Notes under the pieces: model-generated
Told to the model about the DNA's origin: nothing
The model's input: the letters and a program-made list of their open reading frames with translations, nothing else
Database searches by the model: none
Assembly: GCF_018070565.1 (NCBI RefSeq)
Contig: NZ_JAGPXL010000018.1
Location: 62,001 to 126,000, forward strand
Length of the DNA stretch: 64,000 bases
Direction: 5' to 3'
From: Streptomyces sp. B93
GTDB taxonomy: Bacteria; Actinomycetota; Actinomycetes; Streptomycetales; Streptomycetaceae
In this document: positions 35,606 through 43,541 of the stretch, one piece after another
Position numbering within the stretch: position 1 is the stretch's first letter
How the letters are laid out: every line of letters begins with the position of its first letter
Translations under genes and position numbers: made by a program

Positions 35606-37909
35606 TCACCCCTCTCCCGCCAGTACGGCGGCCGCGACCGCCGACTGGCCGTAGCTGATGCCACCGTCGTTGACCGGCACGGCCCGCCCGGTGAGAACCC
35701 GCAGGCCGCGGGCGCGCAGCAGACCGGAGACCTCGGTCAGCAGCCGTGTGTTCTGGAAGCAGCCGCCGCCCAGGCACACGGTGCGCGGGGCGCCGTCGGC
35801 CACGGCCCGGCCGACCAGCGCCGCGGTGACCTCGGCGACGGCCGTGTGGAAGGCGGCGGCGAGCAGGGGAACCCGCACCCCGTCCGCGAGCCCCTCCAGG
35901 AGCGCGGTGAGCGTCGGCGCCGGGTCGTACACCCACAGGCCGTCCGCCCGTGCCAGCCGCCACGGCAGCGCGTCCGCCCGGTGGCCGCCCGCCGCGCTCT
36001 CCAGGGCGACGGCGGCCTGACCCTCGTACGACACGGTGTCGCCGAGGCCGAGCAGGCTCGCCGCCGCGTCGAACAGGCGGCCCGCGCTGGAGGCCGGTGG
36101 GCAGTTGACGCCGCGTTCCACCATGGCCCGGACGACCGCGGCCTCGCGGGTGTCGAGCCGGTCGGTGAACGGCCGCACGAGGTCCGGTCCGGGCCGGGGC
36201 CCGCCGAGCGGTTCGAGGCCGTGCAGGTAGCCGAGCGCCATCCGCGCCGGATGCCGGACGGCGGCCTCCCCGCCGGGCAGCGGAGCCCGCGCGAAGCGGC
36301 CCACCCGGCGGTAGCCCGCCAGCCCGGCGACCAGCACCTCCCCGCCCCACAGGGTGCCGTCGTCGCCCAGGCCGAGACCGTCGTAGGCGACCCCGGTGAA
36401 CGGCCCGGTCAGGGCGTGCTCGGCGGCGACCGCGGCCACGTGCGCGTGATGGTGCTGGACGGCGATCCGCCGCTCGAAGCGCCGCCCCCCGGTCGCCCAC
36501 CGGGTCGACAGATAGCCGGGGTGCAGGTCGTGGGCGACGACCCGGGGCGCGATGCCGGTGAGCCGGGTCAGATCGGCGTACGACGTCTCGAACGCCTCGT
36601 ACGTCGACGCGTCGGCGAGGTCGCCGGTGTGGGTACCGAGATGGACGCGGCCCGCCCCGGCCAGCGCGAAGGTGTGCTTGAGCTGGGCACCGGCGCCCAC
36701 CACGGGGACGGGCGCGGGCACCGGCAGGGCGAGCGGCGCGGGCGCGTAGCCGCGGGCCCGGCGCAGCAGCAGCACCGCGCCGTGGGCGGTGTGCACCACC
36801 GAGTCGTCGTAGCGCGCCCGGATGGGCCGGTCATGGGTCAGGGACCCGTCGGCGACCGTGCCGAGCGACCGGCGGGCCTCGCCGTCGTCGGTGGCGATGG
36901 GCTCGTCGGCGAGGTTGCCGCTGGTGACGACCAGCGGCCGGGCCAGCTCGCCCAGCAGCAGGTGGTGCAGGCCGGTGGTGGGCAGGAAGAGCCCCACCCG
37001 CCCGGTGCCGGGATGGACCCCGGCGGCGAGCGGCGTACCGCGGCGCCGGGCCCGGAGCAGGACGACCGGGCGCTGCGGCGAGGCCAGCACCGCCGCCTCG
37101 GTCCGGCCGACGTGCGCCAGCCGCCGGGCCCCGGCCAGGTCACCCACCATCACGGCGAACGGCTTGGCGGGCCTGCGCTTGCGCTCCCTGAGCCGGTCCA
37201 CCGCCGCCGCGTCGGTGGCGTCGCACACCAGCTGGTAGCCGCCGAGCCCCTTCACCGCGACGATGCCGCCCGCGCCGACGGCCCGCACCGCCGCCCGCAG
37301 CGCCTCCTCGCCCCGCAGCCCGTCCCAGGCGAGCCGGGGACCGCACACCGGGCAGGCGAGCGGCTCGGCGTGGAAGCGCCGGTCGGCCGGGTCGGCGTAC
37401 TCGGCCGCGCAGTCGGGGCAGAGCGGGAAGCGGCGCATCGTGGTGCGCTCGCGGTCGTACGGAAGCTCCTCGATCACGGTGGCCCGGGGTCCGCAGTCGG
37501 TGCAGTTGACGAACGGGTAGCGGTACCGCCGGTCCGCCGGGTCGGACAGCTCCGCCAGACACGCCTCGCAGATCGCCGCGTCCGGCGGGATCTCGCGGGG
37601 CGCGGCCGACGGGTCGGCCTGGCTCGCCACCACCGTGAACCCGGCATTGGGGGGCGCCCGGTCGCCGGGGACGTCCGTCACCTCGATCCGGCGTACGGCG
37701 GCCAGCGGCGGCGGCCGGTCACGCAGCCGTGCGACCAGTTCGCGCAGCCCGTCGGGGCCGCCGGAGACGGTCAGTTCCACATGGCCGTCGACATTGCGCA
37801 CCCAGCCGTCCAGGCCCAGCGCGGTCGCGGTCCGGTGCACGTACGGCCGGAAGCCGACGCCCTGGACGCGGCCGAAGACCTCGATGTGCCGGGTGCGGCG
37901 CTCGCTCAT
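35606..37909 (-). CDS. hypF: carbamoyltransferase HypF
   Basis: A 767-residue maturation enzyme that makes the carbamoyl group for the cyanide ligands from carbamoyl phosphate and ATP. Domains in order: acylphosphatase (residues 1-95, FGRVQGVGFRPYVHR), two CxxC zinc-finger units (CEACLAEL...CTDCGPR; CPDCAAEY...CPVCGPR, about 110-185), YrdC-like (about 195-380), and a Kae1-like C-terminal carbamoyltransferase domain containing VQHHHAHVAA and CLGGGCFQN. The start overlaps the protease stop by 4 bases (ATGA). Confidence 0.96.
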   Translation of the reverse strand: MSERRTRHIEVFGRVQGVGFRPYVHRTATALGLDGWVRNVDGHVELTVSGGPDGLRELVARLRDRPPPLAAVRRIEVTDVPGDRAPPNAGFTVVASQADPSAAPREIPPDAAICEACLAELSDPADRRYRYPFVNCTDCGPRATVIEELPYDRERTTMRRFPLCPDCAAEYADPADRRFHAEPLACPVCGPRLAWDGLRGEEALRAAVRAVGAGGIVAVKGLGGYQLVCDATDAAAVDRLRERKRRPAKPFAVMVGDLAGARRLAHVGRTEAAVLASPQRPVVLLRARRRGTPLAAGVHPGTGRVGLFLPTTGLHHLLLGELARPLVVTSGNLADEPIATDDGEARRSLGTVADGSLTHDRPIRARYDDSVVHTAHGAVLLLRRARGYAPAPLALPVPAPVPVVGAGAQLKHTFALAGAGRVHLGTHTGDLADASTYEAFETSYADLTRLTGIAPRVVAHDLHPGYLSTRWATGGRRFERRIAVQHHHAHVAAVAAEHALTGPFTGVAYDGLGLGDDGTLWGGEVLVAGLAGYRRVGRFARAPLPGGEAAVRHPARMALGYLHGLEPLGGPRPGPDLVRPFTDRLDTREAAVVRAMVERGVNCPPASSAGRLFDAAASLLGLGDTVSYEGQAAVALESAAGGHRADALPWRLARADGLWVYDPAPTLTALLEGLADGVRVPLLAAAFHTAVAEVTAALVGRAVADGAPRTVCLGGGCFQNTRLLTEVSGLLRARGLRVLTGRAVPVNDGGISYGQSAVAAAVLAGEG

Positions 37910-38607
37910 GACGGCGCCCCCTTCCCGCCGGGGCGGGCGACGCCGCCGGGACGGGCGAGGCTGCCGGGCCGGACCCCCCGGCCGCCCGCACCGGTCGGCT
38001 TCCCCGGCCCGGCCGGACCAGCCGGGCCGTGGGCGTCGTCCGGTCCAGCCGGGCCGTGGGCGTCGTCCGGACCAGCCGGGCCGTGGGCGTCGTCCGGTCC
38101 AGCCGGGCCGTGGGCGTCGTCCGGTCCACCCGGACCGTGCCGCAGGTCCGCCTCCACCGCGTCCGCGACCTCCTCCACGCGGGCCGCCACGGCGGCGGAC
38201 AGACCCCGGCCCTGCGAACGGTCGGCGCCCTCGACGGCGTACACCACCAGACGGCCCGGCAGCCGGTCCAGGACGCGGGACAGCTCCACCGCGTCCCCGA
38301 GGCCCAGCCCGTGCGAGCTGGTCGTCGTGGTGCGGGCGGTCCCCGTGCCGTCCAGGGTGAGCCGGTGGACGCGGCCCGGGTGCGGGGGGCGCGCGTGCGC
38401 GGCGTCGACGACGACCGCGAGGGCGGCGCCCTCCCACAGGCCCAGCAGCCTGGCCGGGTCGCCGTCGCAGTTCTCCAGGACGGTGCCCGGCGGCAGCGGC
38501 CGGGCGGCGGCGCGCTCCGCGAGCCGTGCCGTCACCGCCCAGCCGACACCGTCGTCGTGGCGGAACTCGTTGCCGACCCCGATGACGACGATCCGGCCGA
38601 CGGACAT
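37906..38607 (-). CDS. hydrogenase maturation protease with repeat tail
   Basis: A 233-residue protein. Residues 1-155 form a HycI/HypD-type endopeptidase (GVGNEFRHDDGVGWAV with the Ni-sensing Asp/Glu, VVDAAHA, SSHGLGL). The family trims the large subunit C-terminus after nickel insertion. The last 75 residues are not part of the family: DDAHGPAGP is repeated four times, followed by a Gly/Pro/Arg-rich stretch. It is the first gene of the minus-strand maturation operon (protease, hypF, hypC) and divergent from a universal stress protein gene. Confidence 0.88.
   Translation of the reverse strand: MSVGRIVVIGVGNEFRHDDGVGWAVTARLAERAAARPLPPGTVLENCDGDPARLLGLWEGAALAVVVDAAHARPPHPGRVHRLTLDGTGTARTTTTSSHGLGLGDAVELSRVLDRLPGRLVVYAVEGADRSQGRGLSAAVAARVEEVADAVEADLRHGPGGPDDAHGPAGPDDAHGPAGPDDAHGPAGPDDAHGPAGPAGPGKPTGAGGRGVRPGSLARPGGVARPGGKGAPS
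38015..38139. repeat. 27-bp tandem repeat in the protease gene
   Basis: Four 27-bp units (38015-38041, 38042-38068, 38069-38095, 38096-38122) plus a partial fifth to about 38139, differing mainly at an A/T in the third position. In frame they encode the nine-residue DDAHGPAGP repeat. Confidence 0.9.
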
Positions 38608-38666
38608 CTCCCGCTCCTCACTCCGGGCCCTTCCGCCATGCTGCTCCCCACCGCGCCCCGGTGCCA

Positions 38667-38702
38667 GGGGCCGACCGGTCCCCGCCGGGCCCGAACAGCC
38701 CC
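38667..38702. promoter_or_regulatory. pair of DosR/DevR-like boxes between protease and stress-protein genes
   Basis: GGGGCCGACCGGTCCCC (38667-38683) is followed 20 bases later by the weaker GGGCCCGAACAGCCCC (38687-38702). They lie in the 172-bp divergent gap, about 80 to 110 bases from each start codon. Tandem boxes at helical spacing are common at DosR targets. Confidence 0.55.
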
Positions 38703-38779
38703 TCCTGCCCGGCCGCCCCGGCTGCCACGGTGAGCATGGACCTGTACGCACCCTGCCCGACGACGAGGCGGTGGCAACG

Positions 38780-39664
38780 ATGACGACGACGGAACTGCCC
38801 CTGCTCGTGGGCGTCGACGGATCGGACGGCAGTCTGACGGCGGTCGACTGGGCCGTCGACGAGGCCGCCCGCCACGGCGTGCCACTGCGGCTGGTGTACG
38901 CCTCCCTCTGGGAGCGCTACGAGGGCATCACCCTCTCCGGGGACCTGAAACGGCCCTCCGAGCAGGTGCTGTCCGAGCACATCGTCGCCTCCGCGGCCGA
39001 ACGCGCCCGGCGCCGCGAGCCCGACGTGAAACTCTCCACGGCCGTGCACACCTCCGACCCGGTGGACGCGCTGCTGCGCGCCGCCGACCACGCCTTCGCC
39101 CTGGTCACCGGCTCCCGGGGGCGCGGCGAGCTGAAAGGGCTGCTGCTCGGCTCGGTGAGCCTGGCGGTCGCCGCCCGCGCGCACTGCCCGGTGATCGTCG
39201 TCCGCGGCGACCGGACCGGACTCACCGGCGGCCACGACCGCGTCCTGCTCGGCGCCGGGGAACCGGCCTCCGGCAGCGCGGCGGCCCGGTTCGCCGTCCG
39301 CGAGGCCGAGGTCCGCGGCGCCACCCTGGACGCGGTCCGCGCCTGGCGCTGCCCCGTCCACGAGAGCGCCGACACGGGCGCCCTCGCCCAGGAACCGGCC
39401 CGCCACCACGAGGAACGCGCCCTCACCCAGCTCGACGAACTGCTCGGCGGCCCGCTGGCCGACCACCCCGGCCTGCGGGTGCGCCGTACGACGGTGGAGG
39501 GCCCGGCACGCAAGGTGCTGGTGCGCCACTCCGCCGCCGCCGATCTCGTGGTCGTCGGCGCCCGGCGCCGTCAGGGCCACATCGGCCTCCAGCTCGGCAG
39601 GGTCGCCCACACACTGCTGCACCACGCGGAGTGCCCGGTCGCGGTCGTGCCGCAGCACGACTGA
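38780..39664 (+). CDS. universal stress protein, two UspA domains
   Basis: A 294-residue tandem USP. Domain 1: LLVGVDGSDGSLTAVDWAVDEAARHG... then VTGSRGRGELKGLLLGSVSLAVAARAHCPVIVV, which carries the G-2x-G-9x-G(S) ATP-binding pattern. Domain 2 (about 150-294) ends VVVGARRRQGHIGLQLGRVAHTLLHHAECPVAVV. USPs bind ATP and support survival in stress or hypoxia; tandem USPs are typical DosR-regulon members in actinobacteria. It is divergent from the hydrogenase maturation operon with DosR-like boxes between them. Confidence 0.9.
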   Translation: MTTTELPLLVGVDGSDGSLTAVDWAVDEAARHGVPLRLVYASLWERYEGITLSGDLKRPSEQVLSEHIVASAAERARRREPDVKLSTAVHTSDPVDALLRAADHAFALVTGSRGRGELKGLLLGSVSLAVAARAHCPVIVVRGDRTGLTGGHDRVLLGAGEPASGSAAARFAVREAEVRGATLDAVRAWRCPVHESADTGALAQEPARHHEERALTQLDELLGGPLADHPGLRVRRTTVEGPARKVLVRHSAAADLVVVGARRRQGHIGLQLGRVAHTLLHHAECPVAVVPQHD

Positions 39665-39684
39665 GCGGGCCCAGGTGCGCTGCC

Positions 39685-39700
39685 GGGGCCGAACGGCCCT
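39685..39700. promoter_or_regulatory. DosR/DevR-like box before the second stress protein
   Basis: GGGGCCGAACGGCCCT, 15 of 16 positions fit a GGGGCCG-AA-CGGCCCT palindrome, 116 bases before the USP start and 21 bases after the preceding stop. Confidence 0.55.
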
Positions 39701-39815
39701 TGGCGCTCGGGGCCCACGTGGCTCACGCTGGTGGTCGGAGGCCCCTCGTGTCTCCGGCAGCGCGGCCCGCCCCGGCCGCCCCGCACACCCACCGCATGAC
39801 CAGGAGGTGACGGTC

Positions 39816-40727
39816 ATGATCAGGCCAGTGGTTGCCGGTGTGGACGGCTCACGCGAGGGTTTCGCCGCCGCCGACTGGGCGGCCCGCGAGGCACTGCGCC
39901 GCGGACTCCCGCTCCGGCTCGTGCACGCCTGGGAGGCGGGCCTGCCGGAGGGCGCCGTCGAGGCCGCCGCCCTGCCCGAGCTGCGGGCCCCGCAGCAGCA
40001 CGCCCGCCATGTGCTGCGCCATACGCTCGACCGGCTGGCGGAGCGGTACCCGCAGCTCACCGTCACCGCCGAGCAGGTGGCCAAACCGCCCGTGCCCGCC
40101 CTGCTCGCGGAGGGTGAGCACGCCGAACTGCTGGTGATCGGCAGCCAGGGACCGACCGGTCTCGGCGGGTTCGTCTCCGGGTCGGTCGCCATGGCGACCG
40201 TCGCCCGCTGCGCGCGCCCGATCGTGCTGGTGCGCGACGGCGCGGCGGCCGAGGACGAGCACGTGCCGGACGAGACCGGCGGCCCGTCGGTGCGCACCCC
40301 CTGCCGTGAGGTCGCCGTCGCCGTCGCCGTCGATGTCGACGAGCCCAGCGACGACGTCATCGCCTTCGCCTTCCGCGCAGCCGACCTGCGGCGGGCGCCG
40401 CTGCGCGCCGTGCACGCCTGGCACCTGCCGTTCGCCCGCGGCCTGCCGGACGCCGCCGAGCGGCGGGCGAGCGTGTGCCGGTCGGCGGAGCGTGAGCTGG
40501 CCGAGCTGCTGCTGCCGTGGCGCGAGAAGTACCCGGCCGTGTCCGTCTCGGAGGTCTGCCACGAGGGCCGCCCGGCCCATGTGCTGGTACCGGCCGCCGA
40601 CGGGGCCGGCCTGCTGGTGGTGGGCCTGCGGCGGCGCGCCACGGTGACGGTCCCGCACACCGGGCCGGTCGCGCACGCCCTGATCCACCAGGTGCGGGGT
40701 CCGGTGGCACTGGTGCCGCACGACTGA
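39816..40727 (+). CDS. universal stress protein, two UspA domains
   Basis: A 303-residue tandem USP starting MIRPVVAGVDGSREGFAAADWAAREA. Domain 1 keeps the ATP loop LLVIGSQGPTGLGGFVSGSVAMATVARCARPIVLV; domain 2 (about 165-303) is more divergent (LLVVGLRRRATVTVPHTGPVAHALIHQVRGPVALV) and lacks a clear G-rich ATP loop. CAGGAGGTGA precedes the ATG. It has its own DosR-like box. Together with the other USP and the hydrogenase it forms a likely low-oxygen survival module. Confidence 0.9.
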   Translation: MIRPVVAGVDGSREGFAAADWAAREALRRGLPLRLVHAWEAGLPEGAVEAAALPELRAPQQHARHVLRHTLDRLAERYPQLTVTAEQVAKPPVPALLAEGEHAELLVIGSQGPTGLGGFVSGSVAMATVARCARPIVLVRDGAAAEDEHVPDETGGPSVRTPCREVAVAVAVDVDEPSDDVIAFAFRAADLRRAPLRAVHAWHLPFARGLPDAAERRASVCRSAERELAELLLPWREKYPAVSVSEVCHEGRPAHVLVPAADGAGLLVVGLRRRATVTVPHTGPVAHALIHQVRGPVALVPHD

Positions 40728-40742
40728 CCCCCCAGCCGCGGA

Positions 40743-40783
40743 ATACCGCTCACCGCACACGGCATACCGCTCATCGCATACGG
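40743..40783. repeat. 21-bp-spaced direct repeats before the OFA transporter
   Basis: ATACCGCTCACCGCACACGG (40743-40762) and ATACCGCTCATCGCATACGG (40764-40783) match at 18 of 20 positions with a 21-bp period, two helical turns. They lie 50 to 90 bases before the transporter start and look like tandem binding sites. Confidence 0.6.
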
Positions 40784-40832
40784 TCGACCCGAGGGTTCTC
40801 AACTCCCGTACCCGTTCCTATCGTCCGGGATC

Positions 40833-42164
40833 ATGAGTCCCCCCGTCGCACCCCCGGGCTGGAGCCGTTGGCTCGTGCCACCCGCCGCTCTCTCCGTCCA
40901 CCTCTCCATCGGCCAGGCCTACGCCTGGAGCGTGTTCAAGCCGCCCCTGGAATCCGCGCTCGGCCTCAGCGGCACCCAGAGCGCGCTGCCCTTCCAGCTC
41001 GGCATCGTGATGCTCGGCCTGTCGGCCGCGTTCGGCGGCACGCTCGTGGAGCGCAACGGGCCGCGCTGGGCGATGACCGTCGCCCTGGTGTGCTTCTCGT
41101 CCGGCTTCCTGCTCGCCGCGCTCGGCGCCGCCACCGAGCAGTACTGGCTGATCGTCTTCGGCTACGGCTTCGTCGGCGGCATCGGCCTCGGCATCGGCTA
41201 CATCTCCCCGGTCTCCACTCTGATCAAGTGGTTCCCGGACCGGCCCGGCATGGCCACCGGCATCGCCATCATGGGCTTCGGCGGCGGCGCGCTGATCGCC
41301 TCGCCGTGGTCGGCGCGGATGCTGGAGTCGTTCGGTGCCGACAACTCCGGGATCGCCATGGCGTTCCTGGTCCACGGGCTGACGTACGCGGTGTTCATGC
41401 TGCTCGGTGTCCTGCTGGTGCGGGTGACGCGCGGTGAGCGGCCGGTGGCGTCCGCGCCGAGCACGGTGGACGGTGTGCAGGTCTCGGCCCGCAGCGCCGT
41501 GCGCACCCCGCAGTTCTGGTGCCTGTGGGTCGTGCTGTGCATGAACGTCACCGCGGGCATCGGCATCCTGGAGAAGGCCGCCCCCATGATCACGGACTTC
41601 TTCGCCGACACCCCGACCCCCGTGTCGGCCACGGCCGCCGCCGGCTTCGTCGCCCTGCTGTCCGCCGCCAACATGGCCGGACGGATCACCTGGTCGTCCA
41701 CCTCAGACCTGATCGGCCGCAAGAACATCTACCGCGTCTACCTGGGCGCCGGAGCGCTGATGTACCTCCTCATCGCGCTGTTCGGTGACGCGAGCAAGCC
41801 GCTGTTCATCCTGTGCGCGCTGGTGATCCTCTCCTTCTACGGCGGCGGGTTCGCCACCGTCCCCGCCTATCTGACGGACCTCTTCGGCACCTACCAGGTC
41901 GGCGCCATCCACGGGCGGCTGCTCACCGCCTGGTCCACGGCGGGCGTCCTCGGCCCGCTGATCGTGAACTGGATAGCGGACCGGCAGGAGGAGGCGGGCA
42001 AGTCCGGATCCGCCCTGTACGGAACGTCGTTCGTCATCATGATCGGGCTGCTCGTCGTCGGCTTCGTCGCCAACGAGTTCGTCCGCCCCGTCGATCCCCG
42101 TCACCATGTCACCGCGCCGAGGGAGGCCGCCGATGTCCGAGGACAGCAGCCAGAGTCCGCCTGA
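40833..42164 (+). CDS. OFA-family (oxalate/formate antiporter-type) MFS transporter
   Basis: A 443-residue carrier with 12 predicted membrane segments. The early SIGQAYAWSVFKPPL and FVGGIGLGIGYISPVSTLIKWFPDRPGMATGIAIMGFGGGA match the OFA (OxlT-like) family, which exchange or import small carboxylates such as oxalate and formate. No substrate-specific Arg/Lys can be confirmed by eye. Its 3' end overlaps by 32 bases a 44-codon gene encoding the MFS small subunit. The nearby FCD GntR regulator and the fdh operon make formate a plausible substrate, by inference. Confidence 0.88.
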   Translation: MSPPVAPPGWSRWLVPPAALSVHLSIGQAYAWSVFKPPLESALGLSGTQSALPFQLGIVMLGLSAAFGGTLVERNGPRWAMTVALVCFSSGFLLAALGAATEQYWLIVFGYGFVGGIGLGIGYISPVSTLIKWFPDRPGMATGIAIMGFGGGALIASPWSARMLESFGADNSGIAMAFLVHGLTYAVFMLLGVLLVRVTRGERPVASAPSTVDGVQVSARSAVRTPQFWCLWVVLCMNVTAGIGILEKAAPMITDFFADTPTPVSATAAAGFVALLSAANMAGRITWSSTSDLIGRKNIYRVYLGAGALMYLLIALFGDASKPLFILCALVILSFYGGGFATVPAYLTDLFGTYQVGAIHGRLLTAWSTAGVLGPLIVNWIADRQEEAGKSGSALYGTSFVIMIGLLVVGFVANEFVRPVDPRHHVTAPREAADVRGQQPESA

Positions 42165-42267
42165 CCGGCGTGCGTTGATCGCCTTCGCCTGGCTGTGGGT
42201 GGGGGCGCCGCTCGGCTATGGGCTCTACGAGTTGGTCCGCAAGGCCACCCAACTCTTCACGGGGTGA
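42133..42267 (+). CDS. MFS transporter small subunit (44 residues)
   Basis: A short gene starting inside the end of the transporter gene (ATG 42133, transporter stop 42164), in a different frame, and ending at TGA 42265-42267. The product is MSEDSSQSPPDRRALIAFAW followed by LWVGAPLGYGLYELVRKATQ and LFTG: one hydrophobic helix with an Arg-rich cytoplasmic flank. It matches the small single-span partner that follows OFA-type MFS genes in many bacteria. Translational coupling with the carrier is expected. Confidence 0.8.
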   Translation: MSEDSSQSPPDRRALIAFAWLWVGAPLGYGLYELVRKATQLFTG

Positions 42268-42272
42268 GTGTC

Positions 42273-42337
42273 CGACAGGTGTTCGGGCGTCCGAGGGTCT
42301 GATGGAAGCCGACAACTCGGGCGCCCGATTCCTGTCG
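42273..42337 (+). terminator. structured 3' UTR of the OFA transporter genes
   Basis: A 65-base imperfect stem built from three nested pairs: CGACAGG/CCTGTCG (outer), CGGGCG/CGCCCG and CCGAG/CTCGG, separated by small internal loops. It begins 5 bases after the small-subunit stop and probably terminates or stabilises the transcript. Confidence 0.6.
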
Positions 42338-42417
42338 CCTTGCCTGCCGCCGTACCCGTGAGTCACTGATCACACTGGTGAATCCCGCTACCCAAGGCAA
42401 CGAGGGGGATCCCACCC

Positions 42418-43362
42418 ATGAACGGCTCGCGCATCGCCTCGCTAGGCCACTACCAGCCAGCCAAGGTGCTCACCAACGAGGACCTGGCGGACCTGGTCGA
42501 CACCAGCGACGAGTGGATCAGAAGCCGGGTGGGCATCCGCACCCGCCATATCGCCGGGCCCGACGAACCGGTCGACGAGCTGGCCGCGCACGCCGCCGCC
42601 AAGGCGCTCGCCACGGCGGGCCTCACCCCCGGTGACATCGACCTGGTCGTGGTCGCCACCTCCACGGCCATCGACCGCTCCCCGAACACGGCCGCCCGGG
42701 TCGCCGCCCGGCTGGGGGTGCCCTCGCCCGCCGCCATGGACGTCAACGTGGTGTGCGCCGGGTTCACCCACGCCCTGGCCACCGCCGACCACGCCGTGCG
42801 GGCGGGCGCCGCGGCCCGGGCGCTGGTGATCGGCGCCGACAAGATGTCCGACGTCACCGACTGGACGGACCGTACGACCTGTGTGCTGGTCGGGGACGGG
42901 GCGGGCGCCGCCGTGGTCGAGGCGGCCGGTTCCGCGGACGCGGGCATCGGGCCGGTGCTGTGGGGCTCGGTGCCCGAGATGGGGCACGCGGTGCGCATCG
43001 AGGGCGTACCGGCGCGGTTCGCGCAGGAGGGGCAGAGCGTCTACCGCTGGGCGACCACCCAACTGCCCCCGATCGCCCGGCGGGCCTGCGAGCGGGCCGG
43101 TCTCGCCCCCGCCGACCTCGCCGCGGTCGTGCTGCACCAGGCCAACCTGCGGATCATCGAACCCCTCGCCGAGAAGATCGGCGCCGTCAACGCGGTGGTC
43201 GCCCGCGATGTCACCGAGTCGGGCAACACCTCGGCCGCGAGCATCCCGCTGGCCTTCTCCAAGCTCGTCGAACAGGGCGCGGTCACCACCGGCGACCCGG
43301 TGCTGCTGTTCGGCTTCGGCGGCAACCTGTCGTACGCCGGGCAGGTCGTCCGCTGCCCTTGA
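42418..43362 (+). CDS. beta-ketoacyl-ACP synthase III-like enzyme
   Basis: A 314-residue thiolase-fold condensing enzyme with the full catalytic triad Cys113 (VNVVCAGF), His240 (VVLHQANLRI) and Asn270 (ESGNTSAAS). FabH starts fatty acid synthesis from acyl-CoA and malonyl-ACP; this copy is alone, away from any fab cluster, so it is probably a secondary paralogue feeding a specialised pathway or acting on another acyl donor. ATG at 42418 has GAGGGGG before it. It lies between the OFA transporter and the GntR gene. Confidence 0.88.
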   Translation: MNGSRIASLGHYQPAKVLTNEDLADLVDTSDEWIRSRVGIRTRHIAGPDEPVDELAAHAAAKALATAGLTPGDIDLVVVATSTAIDRSPNTAARVAARLGVPSPAAMDVNVVCAGFTHALATADHAVRAGAAARALVIGADKMSDVTDWTDRTTCVLVGDGAGAAVVEAAGSADAGIGPVLWGSVPEMGHAVRIEGVPARFAQEGQSVYRWATTQLPPIARRACERAGLAPADLAAVVLHQANLRIIEPLAEKIGAVNAVVARDVTESGNTSAASIPLAFSKLVEQGAVTTGDPVLLFGFGGNLSYAGQVVRCP

Positions 43363-43438
43363 GCAGCGGCGCAACCGCACTTCGGGCGGGTGTGTGACGA
43401 GGTCGACTCACCCATGGGCTGGCACTTGTGCGCCGTAG

Positions 43439-43449
43439 ACTGTAGACGA
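43439..43449 (+). promoter_or_regulatory. FCD GntR-type site, copy of the fdh-promoter motif
   Basis: ACTGTAGACGA, ten of eleven bases identical to the minus-strand ACTGTAGACAA before the fdh operon, about 95 bases upstream of the GntR start. Confidence 0.5.
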
Positions 43450-43461
43450 AAGACAATCGAT

Positions 43462-43474
43462 ACTGGCTACCAGT
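43462..43474. promoter_or_regulatory. palindrome ACTGGCTACCAGT before the GntR gene
   Basis: Arms ACTGG and CCAGT around CTA; the core TGGCTACCA fits the TNGT-type FCD operator family. The same palindrome with two central changes (ACTGGTCACCAGT) precedes the gene at 63341. Probably an autoregulatory operator. Confidence 0.55.
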
Positions 43475-43541
43475 GCCGCAGGGACCGGCGCCACCGCGGG
43501 TCCCGCGCCCGCCGTGCACGGCCCGCCGAGGAGGGGGACCG

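Noticed and set aside
38015-38139. CRISPR-like array
   Set aside because: The 27-bp units are directly adjacent without spacers and lie in frame inside the protease gene.
42362-42384. Crp-like site TCACTGATCACACTGGTGA before the KAS III-like gene
   Set aside because: The symmetry is too weak and the half-site spacing does not fit the usual Crp pattern.
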